A stretch of DNA of 64,000 nucleotides from Flammeovirgaceae bacterium (GTDB lineage Bacteria > Bacteroidota > Bacteroidia > Cytophagales > Cyclobacteriaceae): contig JADJRT010000009.1 in the NCBI GenBank assembly GCA_016712035.1, positions 130,798 to 194,797 on the forward strand, in the 5' to 3' direction. Of this stretch, positions 35,574 through 45,332 are shown one piece after another. Position 1 is the first letter of the stretch. Each line of letters opens with the position of its first letter. The notes below the pieces were generated by a model. It saw only the letters and a program-made list of their open reading frames with translations. It was not told where the DNA came from and searched no databases. The position numbers were made by a program, and so were the translations under genes.

Positions 35574-36757
35574 TTATTTTTTATCAAGATCAATAAATTT
35601 TCCTTCTTCTATTTTTCCATCCTTAATAGTATAAAGCGTTACACCAGAAGGGCGCACTTCATCTCTTGTTCGGATCGACTCTACAACAGCAGCAGTTTGT
35701 TCAAAGCGTATTTTGTGGGCATTCGTTTCGTACCAAAACACCTGTCGGGTGTGATTGTGTCGGATAATGCCATGGGGTATGGGTGCTGCTTCAAAATTAA
35801 ATTAATAATTTCTTGTGCATTGGATACTACATGCCTGTATTGAATTACACCTTGTTCACGCTCCAGCGTACGGCCCGGTCCGGTTTCTGTATAAGGTTCC
35901 ATACTCAAACTTCCAGAGAAAAAAGGAATGTGATTAAAAGTAATGACTGGCATGGTATTCGGCACTGCGGCCAGATCTTCCTTTAACCAAGTAAGCTGTA
36001 CGGAATCTACATGCCCATAATACCATAGGTCTTCAAAGTCCACATCATCAAGACCAACAAAGTGAATTCCACCATAATTAAAAGAATAATAGTTAGGCCC
36101 AATGTGGTGGTGATACATCTTTTTCCCGTAAAGGGGATTTGTTTTACTTACCAATGAAAGGTGTCGCTCAATGCCAAAGATTTCGTGATTGCCGGGTACA
36201 CTCCATACAGGCACCGTGAATTTGCCTATCTCCTTTTTATAAAGCTCATAATATCCGGAGGCTTCCTTTTCTGAAACCCGTAAAGCATCTTTTACTAAAT
36301 CACCTGTAACCAGCATAAAGTCAGGTTGGGAAGCGTTAACAATATCCCGTAACTTCTGTATTCTATCTAAACTCTTTTCACTGATGTGTGTGTCAGACGC
36401 ATGGATAAATGAAAACGAAGTAGGATTTGCTGTGCTGACAAGTGCAAAGTCGAGCGAAGTATTTTCCGGTTTTATTTTTTGCCACCAGTCCGTGGTATAA
36501 AATCCGGCCGGCTGACTGATCATAACAAAACCAAATCCTTTTGAGTTATTGATTTCATATTTCCCCTGCACATCTGTTTTTACAACCTGTATCTGATCGG
36601 ACACCGCCACGCCTGCAATACCGGGTTCGTTTGTATCGCGTTCCCCGTTTTTATTTTTGTCGTGATAGACAACACCATAGATTTTATTCGCCTGTAAACT
36701 CCAACCACTGACTGTGATCAGAAGAAAAATGCTCACTACATAGAGTTTTTTGTTCAT
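35574..36757 (-). CDS. Secreted calcineurin-like metallophosphoesterase (frameshifted at 3' end)
   Basis: About 394 residues after adding one base near 35761 (plus strand). A signal peptide (MNKKLYVVSIFLLITVSGWSLQA) is followed by an Ig-like domain (YGVVYHDKNKNGERD). Then come the metallophosphoesterase motifs FSFIHASDTHIS, FMLVTGDLVKDA, VPGNHEIFG and ITFNHIPFF. The break lies inside the last metal motif: repaired it reads SGHNHTRQVFWYETNAHKI instead of the frame-shifted SDTITPDR. The restored C-terminus ends FIDLDKK. Such enzymes hydrolyse phosphate esters outside the cell. Confidence 0.9.
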
Positions 36758-36854
36758 ATCAATTGAATAAGGCTTTAATATACAAAATCAGTAAATTGGA
36801 TTGGTCGTTATTTGGCTAATCCTTCCTATTTTGCCGACTTAAGGGATTCTTAAA

Positions 36855-39302
36855 ATGAAAAAAATTCGCTTTTCAGATCATACACTTCCGCACCTGACCG
36901 CGGTTATTGTTTTTTTGATTGTAACCATCCTGTTTTTTAATCCGGTGTTCTTTGATAACAAAGCCCTGCAACAAGGCGATATTGAACAATGGAGTGGTTC
37001 ATCTAAAGAACTGCGTGATTATCGCGAACAAACCGGTGATGAAGGCCTGTGGGCGGGTACTATGTTTTCGGGTATGCCCGCTTATTTGGTGAATTTAAAA
37101 TGGAGCGATGGGGCTGTTATCACCATGAAAAAAGTTTTATCAGTCTTTCTTCCACATCCGGTCTCTAATATTTTTCTGGCTTTTGTTTGCTACTACATCC
37201 TTCTTTTATCGTTTCGCATCCGGCCGTGGTTTGCTATTGCCGGTGCCTTGGCGTTTGGACTTTCTTCATACATGATTATTGGCTTGTCGGCCGGGCACAA
37301 TGCGCGTATTGGTGCCATCGCTTTTATGACGTTAGCTTTTGCCGGTATCCATCTTGCCTTTACAGGAAAACGAATTTTAGGTTTTGGGATTACTGCTTTA
37401 GGCATGGCGCTTCATTTAAGGGAGAATCACTTACAGATTACGTACTATCTGATGTTGATTGTGCTCGTGTATGGTCTGGTGCATTTGATACTCGCGATTC
37501 AAGCAAAGAAGATTGGTGAATTTTTTAAAACTATTTTAATTTTAGTGCCAGCCGTGATGCTGGCAGCGGGAACGTTCTTCGGACAGTTTTGGGCTATTAC
37601 GGAATACACCCGTTATTCCATTCGTGGTCCTTCCGAAATAGCGACAACAAAAAGCGAAGCCGATACTAAAGGATTATCAAAGTCATATGCCTTTCAATAT
37701 CGCTATGGCATTTGGGAACCGATGACTCTGTTCATTCCTAATTTTTATGGTGGCAGTAGCATGAATTTGTTGGCAGCCGATCAATCGAGCAATACCTATA
37801 AGTCGCTTAGTCAGGCTGGTGATAATGAAACCGCCAATCAAATGGCAAACTATGCACGAGGTTATTGGGGCCCGCAGGATTTTACAGTGGGTGCTTACTA
37901 TGCCGGAGCTATTATTTGTTTTCTATTTCTTGTCGGAATTGTATTCGCAGAGAAAAAATATGTATGGTGGTTAGTACCGTTGAGTGTATTGAGTTTGATG
38001 CTGAGTTGGGGTGACAGCTTCTCGAGTTTCAATTATTTTATGTTCGATTATTTTCCGGGTTATAATAAGTTTCGCTCCGTAAACTTTGCGTTGGTTATTA
38101 TTCTTTTCGCCATGCCCTTGTTAGGGATGTTAGGGTTGGAAAGTTTGCTGGCTAAAGGATGGAGCAAGGAAACGCAGAAGAAATTGCTCTGGCCTGTATC
38201 TATTGCGCTTGGCGCTTGTCTGATTTTTATTGCGGTTGGTGGGTTTGGAAGTTTCCTTAAACCCGAGGAGGCACAGCTACCGGTGTGGTTTAGAAATGCA
38301 GTACAGAAAGACCGGATAGCTTTATTGCGATCTGATGCGTGGCGAAGTTTGATATTGATCGTTCTGTTTTCGGCTGCTATTTTTTCTTTACTGAAAAATT
38401 ATCTGAAACCGGTAATTGTCTATCCGTTATTGGTTGTACTGATCTGGTTTGATCTGGGCTTTGTAAACACCCGCTATTTCACTAAAGACAATTATAAACG
38501 AAAGCGCGAAAATTCATTTTCACAACCAACCGCTGCCGATCAGGAAATCTTAAAAGACAAAGGCTATTACCGCGTTTATAATATACAGAACCCTATGGCT
38601 GAAGCGCGCACTTCGTTTTTCCATAACTCGTTGGGCGGTTATCATGGCGCAAAACTGAGACGCTATCAGGATTTGTATGATTCAGTAATCTCAAAAAACA
38701 CACAACAATTGTTTGAGGACTTTCAAAAAGGTGTGCCACGTTTTGAGACATATAATGCGCTGAATTTGTTGAACGCCAAATACTTTGTTTATGGTCCCGA
38801 CAAAGAAAACGTAATCCTTAATCCGAATGCTTATGGTAATGCATGGTTTGTGAAGGAAGTGATGCCTGTAAAATCTCCGGCTGAAGAGCTAATGAAAGTT
38901 GGGGAGATCAAAACAAAAGAAGTTGCTGTAATGAGCAGTCAACAGTCAACAGTCGACAGTCAACAGTTAGCAGTTGACAGTTCAGCCACTATTTCACTTG
39001 CTGATCACAAACCTCCGTACCTAAAATATGAGTCGGAATCTTCAAGTAAAGGAATAATTGTATTCTCAGAAATCTATTATCCAAAAGGGTGGCATGCATT
39101 TATTGATGGCAATGAAGTTCCGATACTGCGCGCAAATTATATTCTTCGGGCGTTAGAAGTCCCGGCTGGCAAACACGTGATTGAATTTAAGTTTGAACCC
39201 AGGCCTTATGTAATAGGTAATAAAGTCACGATGGCTTCGGGTTGGCTTTTATTGCTCGTAGTCGTTGGTAGTGTAGGATGGAGCATTAGAAATCCGGAAT
39301 AG
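36855..39302 (+). CDS. YfhO-family membrane protein
   Basis: 815 residues with about 12 membrane helices and a C-terminal extracytoplasmic part. YfhO proteins resemble glycosyltransferases of the GT-C type and modify cell-envelope polymers. Features: FNPVFFDNKALQQGDIEQWSG in the first loop, WAGTMFSGMPAYLVNLKW, a helix-rich body, and a beta-rich end (GIIVFSEIYYPKGWHAFIDGNEVPILRANYILRALEVPAGKHVIEFKF). Around residues 693-712 an in-frame repeat encodes MSSQQSTVDSQQLAVDSSAT, which has no place in the family. Confidence 0.9.
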   Translation: MKKIRFSDHTLPHLTAVIVFLIVTILFFNPVFFDNKALQQGDIEQWSGSSKELRDYREQTGDEGLWAGTMFSGMPAYLVNLKWSDGAVITMKKVLSVFLPHPVSNIFLAFVCYYILLLSFRIRPWFAIAGALAFGLSSYMIIGLSAGHNARIGAIAFMTLAFAGIHLAFTGKRILGFGITALGMALHLRENHLQITYYLMLIVLVYGLVHLILAIQAKKIGEFFKTILILVPAVMLAAGTFFGQFWAITEYTRYSIRGPSEIATTKSEADTKGLSKSYAFQYRYGIWEPMTLFIPNFYGGSSMNLLAADQSSNTYKSLSQAGDNETANQMANYARGYWGPQDFTVGAYYAGAIICFLFLVGIVFAEKKYVWWLVPLSVLSLMLSWGDSFSSFNYFMFDYFPGYNKFRSVNFALVIILFAMPLLGMLGLESLLAKGWSKETQKKLLWPVSIALGACLIFIAVGGFGSFLKPEEAQLPVWFRNAVQKDRIALLRSDAWRSLILIVLFSAAIFSLLKNYLKPVIVYPLLVVLIWFDLGFVNTRYFTKDNYKRKRENSFSQPTAADQEILKDKGYYRVYNIQNPMAEARTSFFHNSLGGYHGAKLRRYQDLYDSVISKNTQQLFEDFQKGVPRFETYNALNLLNAKYFVYGPDKENVILNPNAYGNAWFVKEVMPVKSPAEELMKVGEIKTKEVAVMSSQQSTVDSQQLAVDSSATISLADHKPPYLKYESESSSKGIIVFSEIYYPKGWHAFIDGNEVPILRANYILRALEVPAGKHVIEFKFEPRPYVIGNKVTMASGWLLLLVVVGSVGWSIRNPE
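38936..38982 (+). repeat. CAGTCAACAGTCGACAGT-type word repeat inside the YfhO gene
   Basis: About 47 bases composed of near-tandem AGTCAAC and AGTCGAC words, ending with AGTTGACAGTT in opposite sense. Such word-like repeats are usually intergenic in Cytophagales-type genomes. Here it is in frame (about residues 693-712 of the YfhO protein) in a loop before the C-terminal beta domain. Confidence 0.65.
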
Positions 39303-39306
39303 CCAA

Positions 39307-41505
39307 ATGGTTGAGCCCGATGACAGGAATCCCATATTTGAATTAGCGGATGATTTCGTTAACCGCACTTCGCGATCAATCTTTCTTACCGGCAAAGCGG
39401 GCTCGGGTAAAACAACGTTTCTAAAACACATTGTTAAAACGACTACCAAAAAATGTGTAGTCGTTGCACCTACAGGGGTTGCCGCCATTAACGCTGGTGG
39501 CGTAACTATGCACTCCTTTTTTCAATTACCCTTTGGACCGTATCTGCCTGGTTCGCAAAGTAAATTCAATGGTGTAGAAATATCTGATAAGCACAGCCTT
39601 TTTAAAAACATTCGCTTCAGTCGCGATAAGCGCGAATTGCTTCGTGAATTGGAATTGCTGATTATTGATGAAGTAAGCATGGTTCGTTGCGATATGCTCG
39701 ATGCCATGGATGTTATTCTCCGACAATTCAGAAAAAGATTCAATGAGCCATTCGGTGGCGTACAGGTTTTATACATCGGTGATTTATATCAGCTGCCGCC
39801 CGTTGCTAAAACGGAGGAATGGGAAATTTTGAAAGAGCATTATCAAAGTCCGTTTTTCTTTCATGCGCACGCAGCACTTGAAGCACAGCCTCTCTATATT
39901 GAGTTGAAAAAGATCTACCGGCAAAGCGATCCGCAGTTTATTGAGTTATTGAACCGGGTTCGAAATAATAATATAACGCAGGAAGATTTGCAATTGCTGA
40001 ATAGTCGCTATGAAGGTCGCTTTACACCGCCAGCATCGGAGAATTACATAACCCTTTGCACACATAATTATAAAGCAGATGCTGTTAACGCATCGGAGCT
40101 CGAAAAGCTCCCAGGCAAACTTCATCGCTTTCGAGGAATCATTGAGAAAGAATTTTCGGATAAAGCTTTGCCCACCGAAATGGAACTGCGATTAAAAGAA
40201 GGTGCTCAGGTGATCTTTATTAAAAACGATACCGAAGTGGAGCGCAGGTACTACAATGGAAAACTTGCTGTGGTGAGTAAGGTAAATGCAGATGCCATAG
40301 AAGTTACTTTTCCCGATACCCAATCAACTTTAGTTATCAATCAGGAGACCTGGCGAAATATTCGGTATACACTTAATCGGGAGACCGGAAAAGTAGACGA
40401 AGAAGAGATCGGTTCTTTTACACAATACCCAATACGATTGGCCTGGGCTATTACTATCCACAAAAGTCAGGGGCTTACTTTCCACAAAGCAGTTTTAGAT
40501 GCGGGCAATTCATTTGCGGCTGGGCAGGTGTATGTGGCGTTAAGCCGATGCTCTACGTTTGAAGGGCTTATATTACAATCGCGCATCACGTTCGATAGTG
40601 TTTCAACCGATGCGCGGGTAATTGAATTTGCCCAACATGAGCAGGAAGCCGGGGAGTTGGAAGATTTATTAACGCATGAGCAGAAACAATTTTTGGCTGA
40701 AAAGTTAAAGCGCACGTTTGATTTTACCCAACTCGTTGAAGCATTGGAAAGTTTCAAACAAGATCAACTGGAAAAGAAGTCGCCCAAAACAAAATCAGCT
40801 TTGGCTTGGATTGATCCCTTGATTTTGGTGGCGAAGGAAAAGCACGAGGTCTTCCGGAAATTTCAACCAGAATTAGATCGCATTCTTAATGCAGTGCCGC
40901 AAGATGGCACTGAAGCTCTTGTCGCTCGAATGCAAAAAGCAATCGCTTATTTTACTCAGGCTATCTTGAATGAAATGCTGACGCCCATCAAGCAACATGA
41001 AGACTCGTTGGGTAAAGCGACCAAGGTTAAAAAATATCTTTGAAGTAGGTGCGTTGCGACAATTGATAGCAAACAAACTCAAAGCGATTCAACAAGCCCG
41101 TTTTGGTGAGACTACGTTCTATCAACCGACAGAAAAAGAAGCCGAAGTTCTTGAAACTTTTAAAAAGCCTGCTGTAAAAAAGAAAGAAAAAGAGAGAAGG
41201 GAAGTAGCCTTAAAGATACTCTGGCAGCCTTTCGCGATGGCCAGGATCAGAAGGCTATTGCCGAAACCCGAAACCTAGCCGAAAGTACTATAGAAGGACA
41301 CTTGGCACAATTGGTGAAGTCAGGAAATATAAAAATTGAAGAACTTCTTTCTATAGAGAAAATAGAAATCATCAAAAAAGCCATAGAAGACACAACCGAA
41401 AGTTCTACAACGCCTGTTAAACAACGATTAGGTGATGACTATTCGTATGGCGAAATCAGAATGGTGGTAAATCATCTGGTCCGCGAAAAGGCCGCGAAAG
41501 ATTGA
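39307..41505 (+). CDS. Pif1-like superfamily 1 helicase with C-terminal HTH (two compensating frameshifts)
   Basis: About 732 residues in the restored reading. The Pif1/RecD-type motor has FLTGKAGSGKTTFLKHIV (Walker A), VVVAPTGVAAINAGGVTMHSFF, ELLIIDEVSMVRCDMLDAMD, IGDLYQLPPV and a late AITIHKSQGLTFHKAVLD plus VYVALSRCSTFEGLIL. Past residue 560, one T too many near 41038 and one A too few near 41212 break the frame. Repaired it reads VKKYLEVGALRQLIANKLKA and later LAAFRDGQDQKAIAETRNLAESTIEGHLAQLV, a helix-turn-helix (HTH_40-like) end. It starts four bases past the YfhO stop. Confidence 0.9.
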
Positions 41506-43980
41506 TCATTCATCTTTCAAAACATCAACCGGGTTTGTAAGAGCCGCTTTCGCAGAATGATAGCTGGTGATTAAAATCGCCATCACGAAGGTTCCTAATC
41601 CGGTAAACACAAATATCCATGCAGAGGGTGTTATCCGATAAGAGAAATCCTGTAGCCATTGCGACATCATCCAATAGGAGAGTGGCGCACCCAGTATAAA
41701 GGCAATTAAAATCAGGTGTGTATACCCTTTCGAAATCAATAAAAGGATATCAGTCACCGAAGCGCCAGATACTTTTCGGATGCCAATTTCTTTGGTTCGC
41801 TGCTCCAGCGTGTAAATGATCATACCCAATAATCCCAGGCTCGCAATTAAAACCGCCAGCCCGGCCATCACGCTTAGGGCCTGACCAAACTGCGTTTGGG
41901 TTTTAAACGTTTCGGCAAACGCCTGGTCAACAAACTCATATTGAAAGGGTGAATCACCGTCATAGGTTTTCCACATCGTGTTGATGGAGGTAATTGTATT
42001 TTCCCAAGCTTCTGTGCCTTGCGGTGCTACCCGAAGTGTAATAAATTCTTTGTCGCCTTCACCAAAGAGATTTTTACTGTTGATGTGGAAGATGGCCATC
42101 GGCTCTATGGGATTAGCTAATGACCAATAATTAAAATCATTAACTACACCAATTACTTCAAACGTAAATTCTCCACCGGGAGAAAAAATCTTTTTACCGA
42201 TCACCGATTCATTAGCTTCCCAACCAATCCGTTTCAGAGCCGCTTCGTTTAAGATCACCCGCTCATGATCACCGGGCATGTCTTTCGAAAAGTTTCTTCC
42301 AAATTTTAATTGAATGTCTAGAGTTGAAAGAAATCGCTCATCACTGGAGGTATAGTTTAATGAAAAAGTTTCATTGTTCATTTCTTCAGCACTGAACTTG
42401 TCGCCTCCATATACGCGCGGAGGTAAGGAAGAACTGCGCGAGCTGTTTGTAATACCGGGCAGATTCAAGGTAGCTTCTGTGAGTGCCTCTCCGTTTTTCA
42501 GATGTTCAACATTTTTGATGATCAGCAAATTCTCTTTATTGAAACCCACGTCCTTATCGGACATATAGGTAAGCTGTTGAAAAACAGTAGCCGTGCAGAT
42601 GATCAGGATAATGGATACCGCGAATTGAAAGATCACCAACGTGTTTCGGAAAGCTTTACCTTCCCGACCCGCTTTTAATTTTCCCTTTATCCCTTCTACC
42701 GGATGAAACGCACTTAAAAAGAATGCAGGGTAGATGCTCGAAAGCAAAGCCATAAATCCAATTAGGATGGACAGGGCAATCAGTAACGAGGGGTTACTAA
42801 ATCGATTTAGTTGTAGTGATTTACCAGCCACGAGATTAAACCCCGGTAGTAGCATTTGGGTTAGAGCCAAGGCAATAACGAGTGCGATCGTACAAAACGT
42901 TAACGCTTCTGCGAAGTAACTGAACCCCAATTCTTTTTTACCGAGCCCAAGTATTTTGCGCACGCTGGCCTCTTTTATTCTGCGTGTAAATTGCGCGGTG
43001 GATAAATTCATGAAGTTGACGCACGATAACAAAATGATAAAGACAGAAGCGCCAATGAGTGAATAAATGATTTTAAGATTTCCTGAATCATTCAAACGAT
43101 TGTAAACAATTTGTGAAGGCAAGTGGATTTCTGTAAGTGGTTGCAGAAACAGCTCCCACTTTTTACCGGACTTGATATACTCTTCGTAGGAAACATTCAT
43201 TATGCGTTGCAATGTCTCTTCTGCATACTTACTCGGAATGGTTGCCAGTTTAACGCGGGTATTTTCGATGTCGGTACCTTCCCGAAATAGAATATAAGTT
43301 TCGAGTTGCGTCCACACCCAACTCCAATGCAACCTTGCAGCCGCTGGAAAACTAGTTAGTGAAAGCAACGCGTTAAATTCAATGTATGAGTTTTCGGGTG
43401 TATCAGCAACTATGGCAGTTACTTCGAACGTCTGCTGACTTTCTCCTTCGCCAAGGCGAACTAATTTCCCAATGGGATTTTCGTTAGCAAAGTATTTTTT
43501 CGCAGTCGATTCAGTCATCACCGCGGTATTGGCTTGCTTGAGCGGATCGGTGGCATTTCCCTGGAGCACGGGAAAGTTGAACATCTTAAAGAAATTGGTA
43601 TCTGCTGCTAGAATTTTTTCTTCTTCGAAGGCAACTACTTGCCCAGCCATGTTAGTGTAGGAGATTATATAATTACCAGGTGTATGAATGCTCGTGAGCA
43701 TTTCTACTTCTGGCAACTCTTCGCGCAAAGCAGTGGCTACCCCAGGCCCTGTGGATGCAAATTGATGATCATCTCGTTCACCCCAGATAAATGTTTGATT
43801 AACACGATAAATCCGATCGGCATTTGCATGGAAGCGATCGTAGCTGAACTCATTGCTAACATAGAGATAAATTAACACCGTGCTGGCAATGCTTACCGTA
43901 AGTCCCAGCAAATTGATGATGGAAAAAAGTCTTTGGCGTTTAAGATTTCTTACGAAGAGTACAACGTAGTTTTTTAACAT
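41506..43980 (-). CDS. FtsX-like ABC transporter permease (MacB type)
   Basis: 824 residues, frame intact. Four-helix MacB/FtsX permease units with large periplasmic domains: first helix LFSIINLLGLTVSIASTVLIYLYV, MacB-type periplasmic core about 45-280, then IIYSLIGASVFIILLSCVNFMNLSTAQFTRRIKEASVRKILG. A second unit holds the same core and ends with TLEQRTKEIGIRKVSGASVTDILLLISKGY and IAFILGAPLSYWMMSQWL. Such permeases work with LolD/MacB-like ATPases, often in lipoprotein or peptide export. No ATPase adjoins it. Its stop codon abuts that of the helicase gene (TGA/TCA). Confidence 0.93.
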   Translation of the reverse strand: MLKNYVVLFVRNLKRQRLFSIINLLGLTVSIASTVLIYLYVSNEFSYDRFHANADRIYRVNQTFIWGERDDHQFASTGPGVATALREELPEVEMLTSIHTPGNYIISYTNMAGQVVAFEEEKILAADTNFFKMFNFPVLQGNATDPLKQANTAVMTESTAKKYFANENPIGKLVRLGEGESQQTFEVTAIVADTPENSYIEFNALLSLTSFPAAARLHWSWVWTQLETYILFREGTDIENTRVKLATIPSKYAEETLQRIMNVSYEEYIKSGKKWELFLQPLTEIHLPSQIVYNRLNDSGNLKIIYSLIGASVFIILLSCVNFMNLSTAQFTRRIKEASVRKILGLGKKELGFSYFAEALTFCTIALVIALALTQMLLPGFNLVAGKSLQLNRFSNPSLLIALSILIGFMALLSSIYPAFFLSAFHPVEGIKGKLKAGREGKAFRNTLVIFQFAVSIILIICTATVFQQLTYMSDKDVGFNKENLLIIKNVEHLKNGEALTEATLNLPGITNSSRSSSLPPRVYGGDKFSAEEMNNETFSLNYTSSDERFLSTLDIQLKFGRNFSKDMPGDHERVILNEAALKRIGWEANESVIGKKIFSPGGEFTFEVIGVVNDFNYWSLANPIEPMAIFHINSKNLFGEGDKEFITLRVAPQGTEAWENTITSINTMWKTYDGDSPFQYEFVDQAFAETFKTQTQFGQALSVMAGLAVLIASLGLLGMIIYTLEQRTKEIGIRKVSGASVTDILLLISKGYTHLILIAFILGAPLSYWMMSQWLQDFSYRITPSAWIFVFTGLGTFVMAILITSYHSAKAALTNPVDVLKDE

Positions 43981-44124
43981 ATCAGCTCAGTTTAATTTTT
44001 AATAGCCAAAGCAGATACCAAAAAATTTACCCTATTTTTAGACTCTATTCGGGCTATTAGTATTTGGCGTCTGTTCGATTGCATGCACAGATGTCCGATA
44101 GCGGTCGGTTTTAGATTATTGATT

Positions 44125-45278
44125 ATGAGCTTAGTTGATACTGTTCGGGCACAATTTATAGAGAGATATATAAAAAGGCTCCCGTGTTGGTGATTGCACC
44201 CGGTCGCATTAATCTGATTGGTGAACATACCGATTATAACGAGGGCTTTGTATTGCCAGCTGCTGTAGATCGGGAAATCGTTTTTGCGGTAGCTCCTAGT
44301 AACACCGATCAATTTAATTGTTACTCAATTGATTTTGAAGAAGTATTTTCATTTCGTGCTAATGAATTGAAATCCGGTGGTCAATGGTACAACTACCTGA
44401 TGGGTGTTGTCAGCGGATTTCAACAACGTGGTTTACCATTGAGTGGTGTTGATTGTGTGATTGGCGGAAATATACCCACCGGTTCGGGTATGTCTTCCTC
44501 AGCGGCTCTGTGTTCAGGATTTGGGTTTGCAATAAATGCAATCTTTAAAAGTAATTTATCACGATTAGACCTGGCCCGAATTGGTCAACAGGCCGAACAT
44601 GAATTTGCCGGAGTGCGCTGTGGAATCATGGATCAGTATGCGAGTTTGTTTGGGCAAAAAGATTCTGCACTTTTATTGGACTGCCGCAGTCTTACCCATG
44701 AATATGTTCCGGTAAATTTTCCGGGAGTACAAATACTGTTGGTTGATACCAAAGTAAAACATACGTTGGCTTCGTCTGCTTACAACGATCGAAGAGCAGC
44801 CTGTGAAGAAGGAGTTAAAGCTTTTCAAAAAATAAATTCGGGTATTCATTCTTTACGGGATGTGGATACTGATAATCTGTCGACACTCCAAAAACTAGTG
44901 TCTACCGATGTCTTCACGAAATGTAAGTTTGTTGTTGAAGAGATAGACCGAACCCAACGTGCAGCAACCTTTTTGAAATTGAACGATGTGAAGGAGTTTG
45001 GCAGACTGATGTTTGAAACACATTGGGGCCTAAGTCACTTCTATGAAGTGAGTTGTCCGGAGTCAGATTTGCTTGTTACGTTGGCAGAAGAGTTTCCTAA
45101 GGACGTTTTGGGTGCCCGGCAGATGGGCGGGGGCTTCGGTGGGTGCATCATTCACCTTATCCGAAATGAAGCGGTTGAAAAATATTCTCTCAAAGTCAGG
45201 GAGAAATATGTTGTTACTTTCAAAAAAGAACCTGACTTTTATTCAGTTGCTCTAAAAGAGGGTGTTCATTTGAATTAA
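44125..45278 (+). CDS. galK: Galactokinase (frameshift near the start)
   Basis: About 383 residues, E. coli GalK length, if the start is the ATG at 44125. It phosphorylates galactose to galactose 1-phosphate. The N-terminus MSLVDTVRAQFIERYK is family-like, but a TATATA run near 44166-44172 carries two extra bases that throw the frame. Restored it joins KKAPVLVIAPGRINLIGEHTDYNEGFVLPAAVD (substrate signature). GGNIPTGSGMSSSAALCSG (nucleotide loop) and MGGGFGGCIIHL follow. It leads a unit with the sodium/sugar symporter 55 bases downstream. Confidence 0.93.
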
Positions 45279-45332
45279 CTCTGTTGCGACCGAGAAAGAA
45301 GTTAGTTGTACGTTACCTAAACTAAATACTAA

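Noticed and set aside
41503..41508. Abutting stop codons (TGATCA) of helicase and FtsX genes as a special overlap
   Set aside because: Convergent genes often end close to each other; no terminator or shared element is visible.
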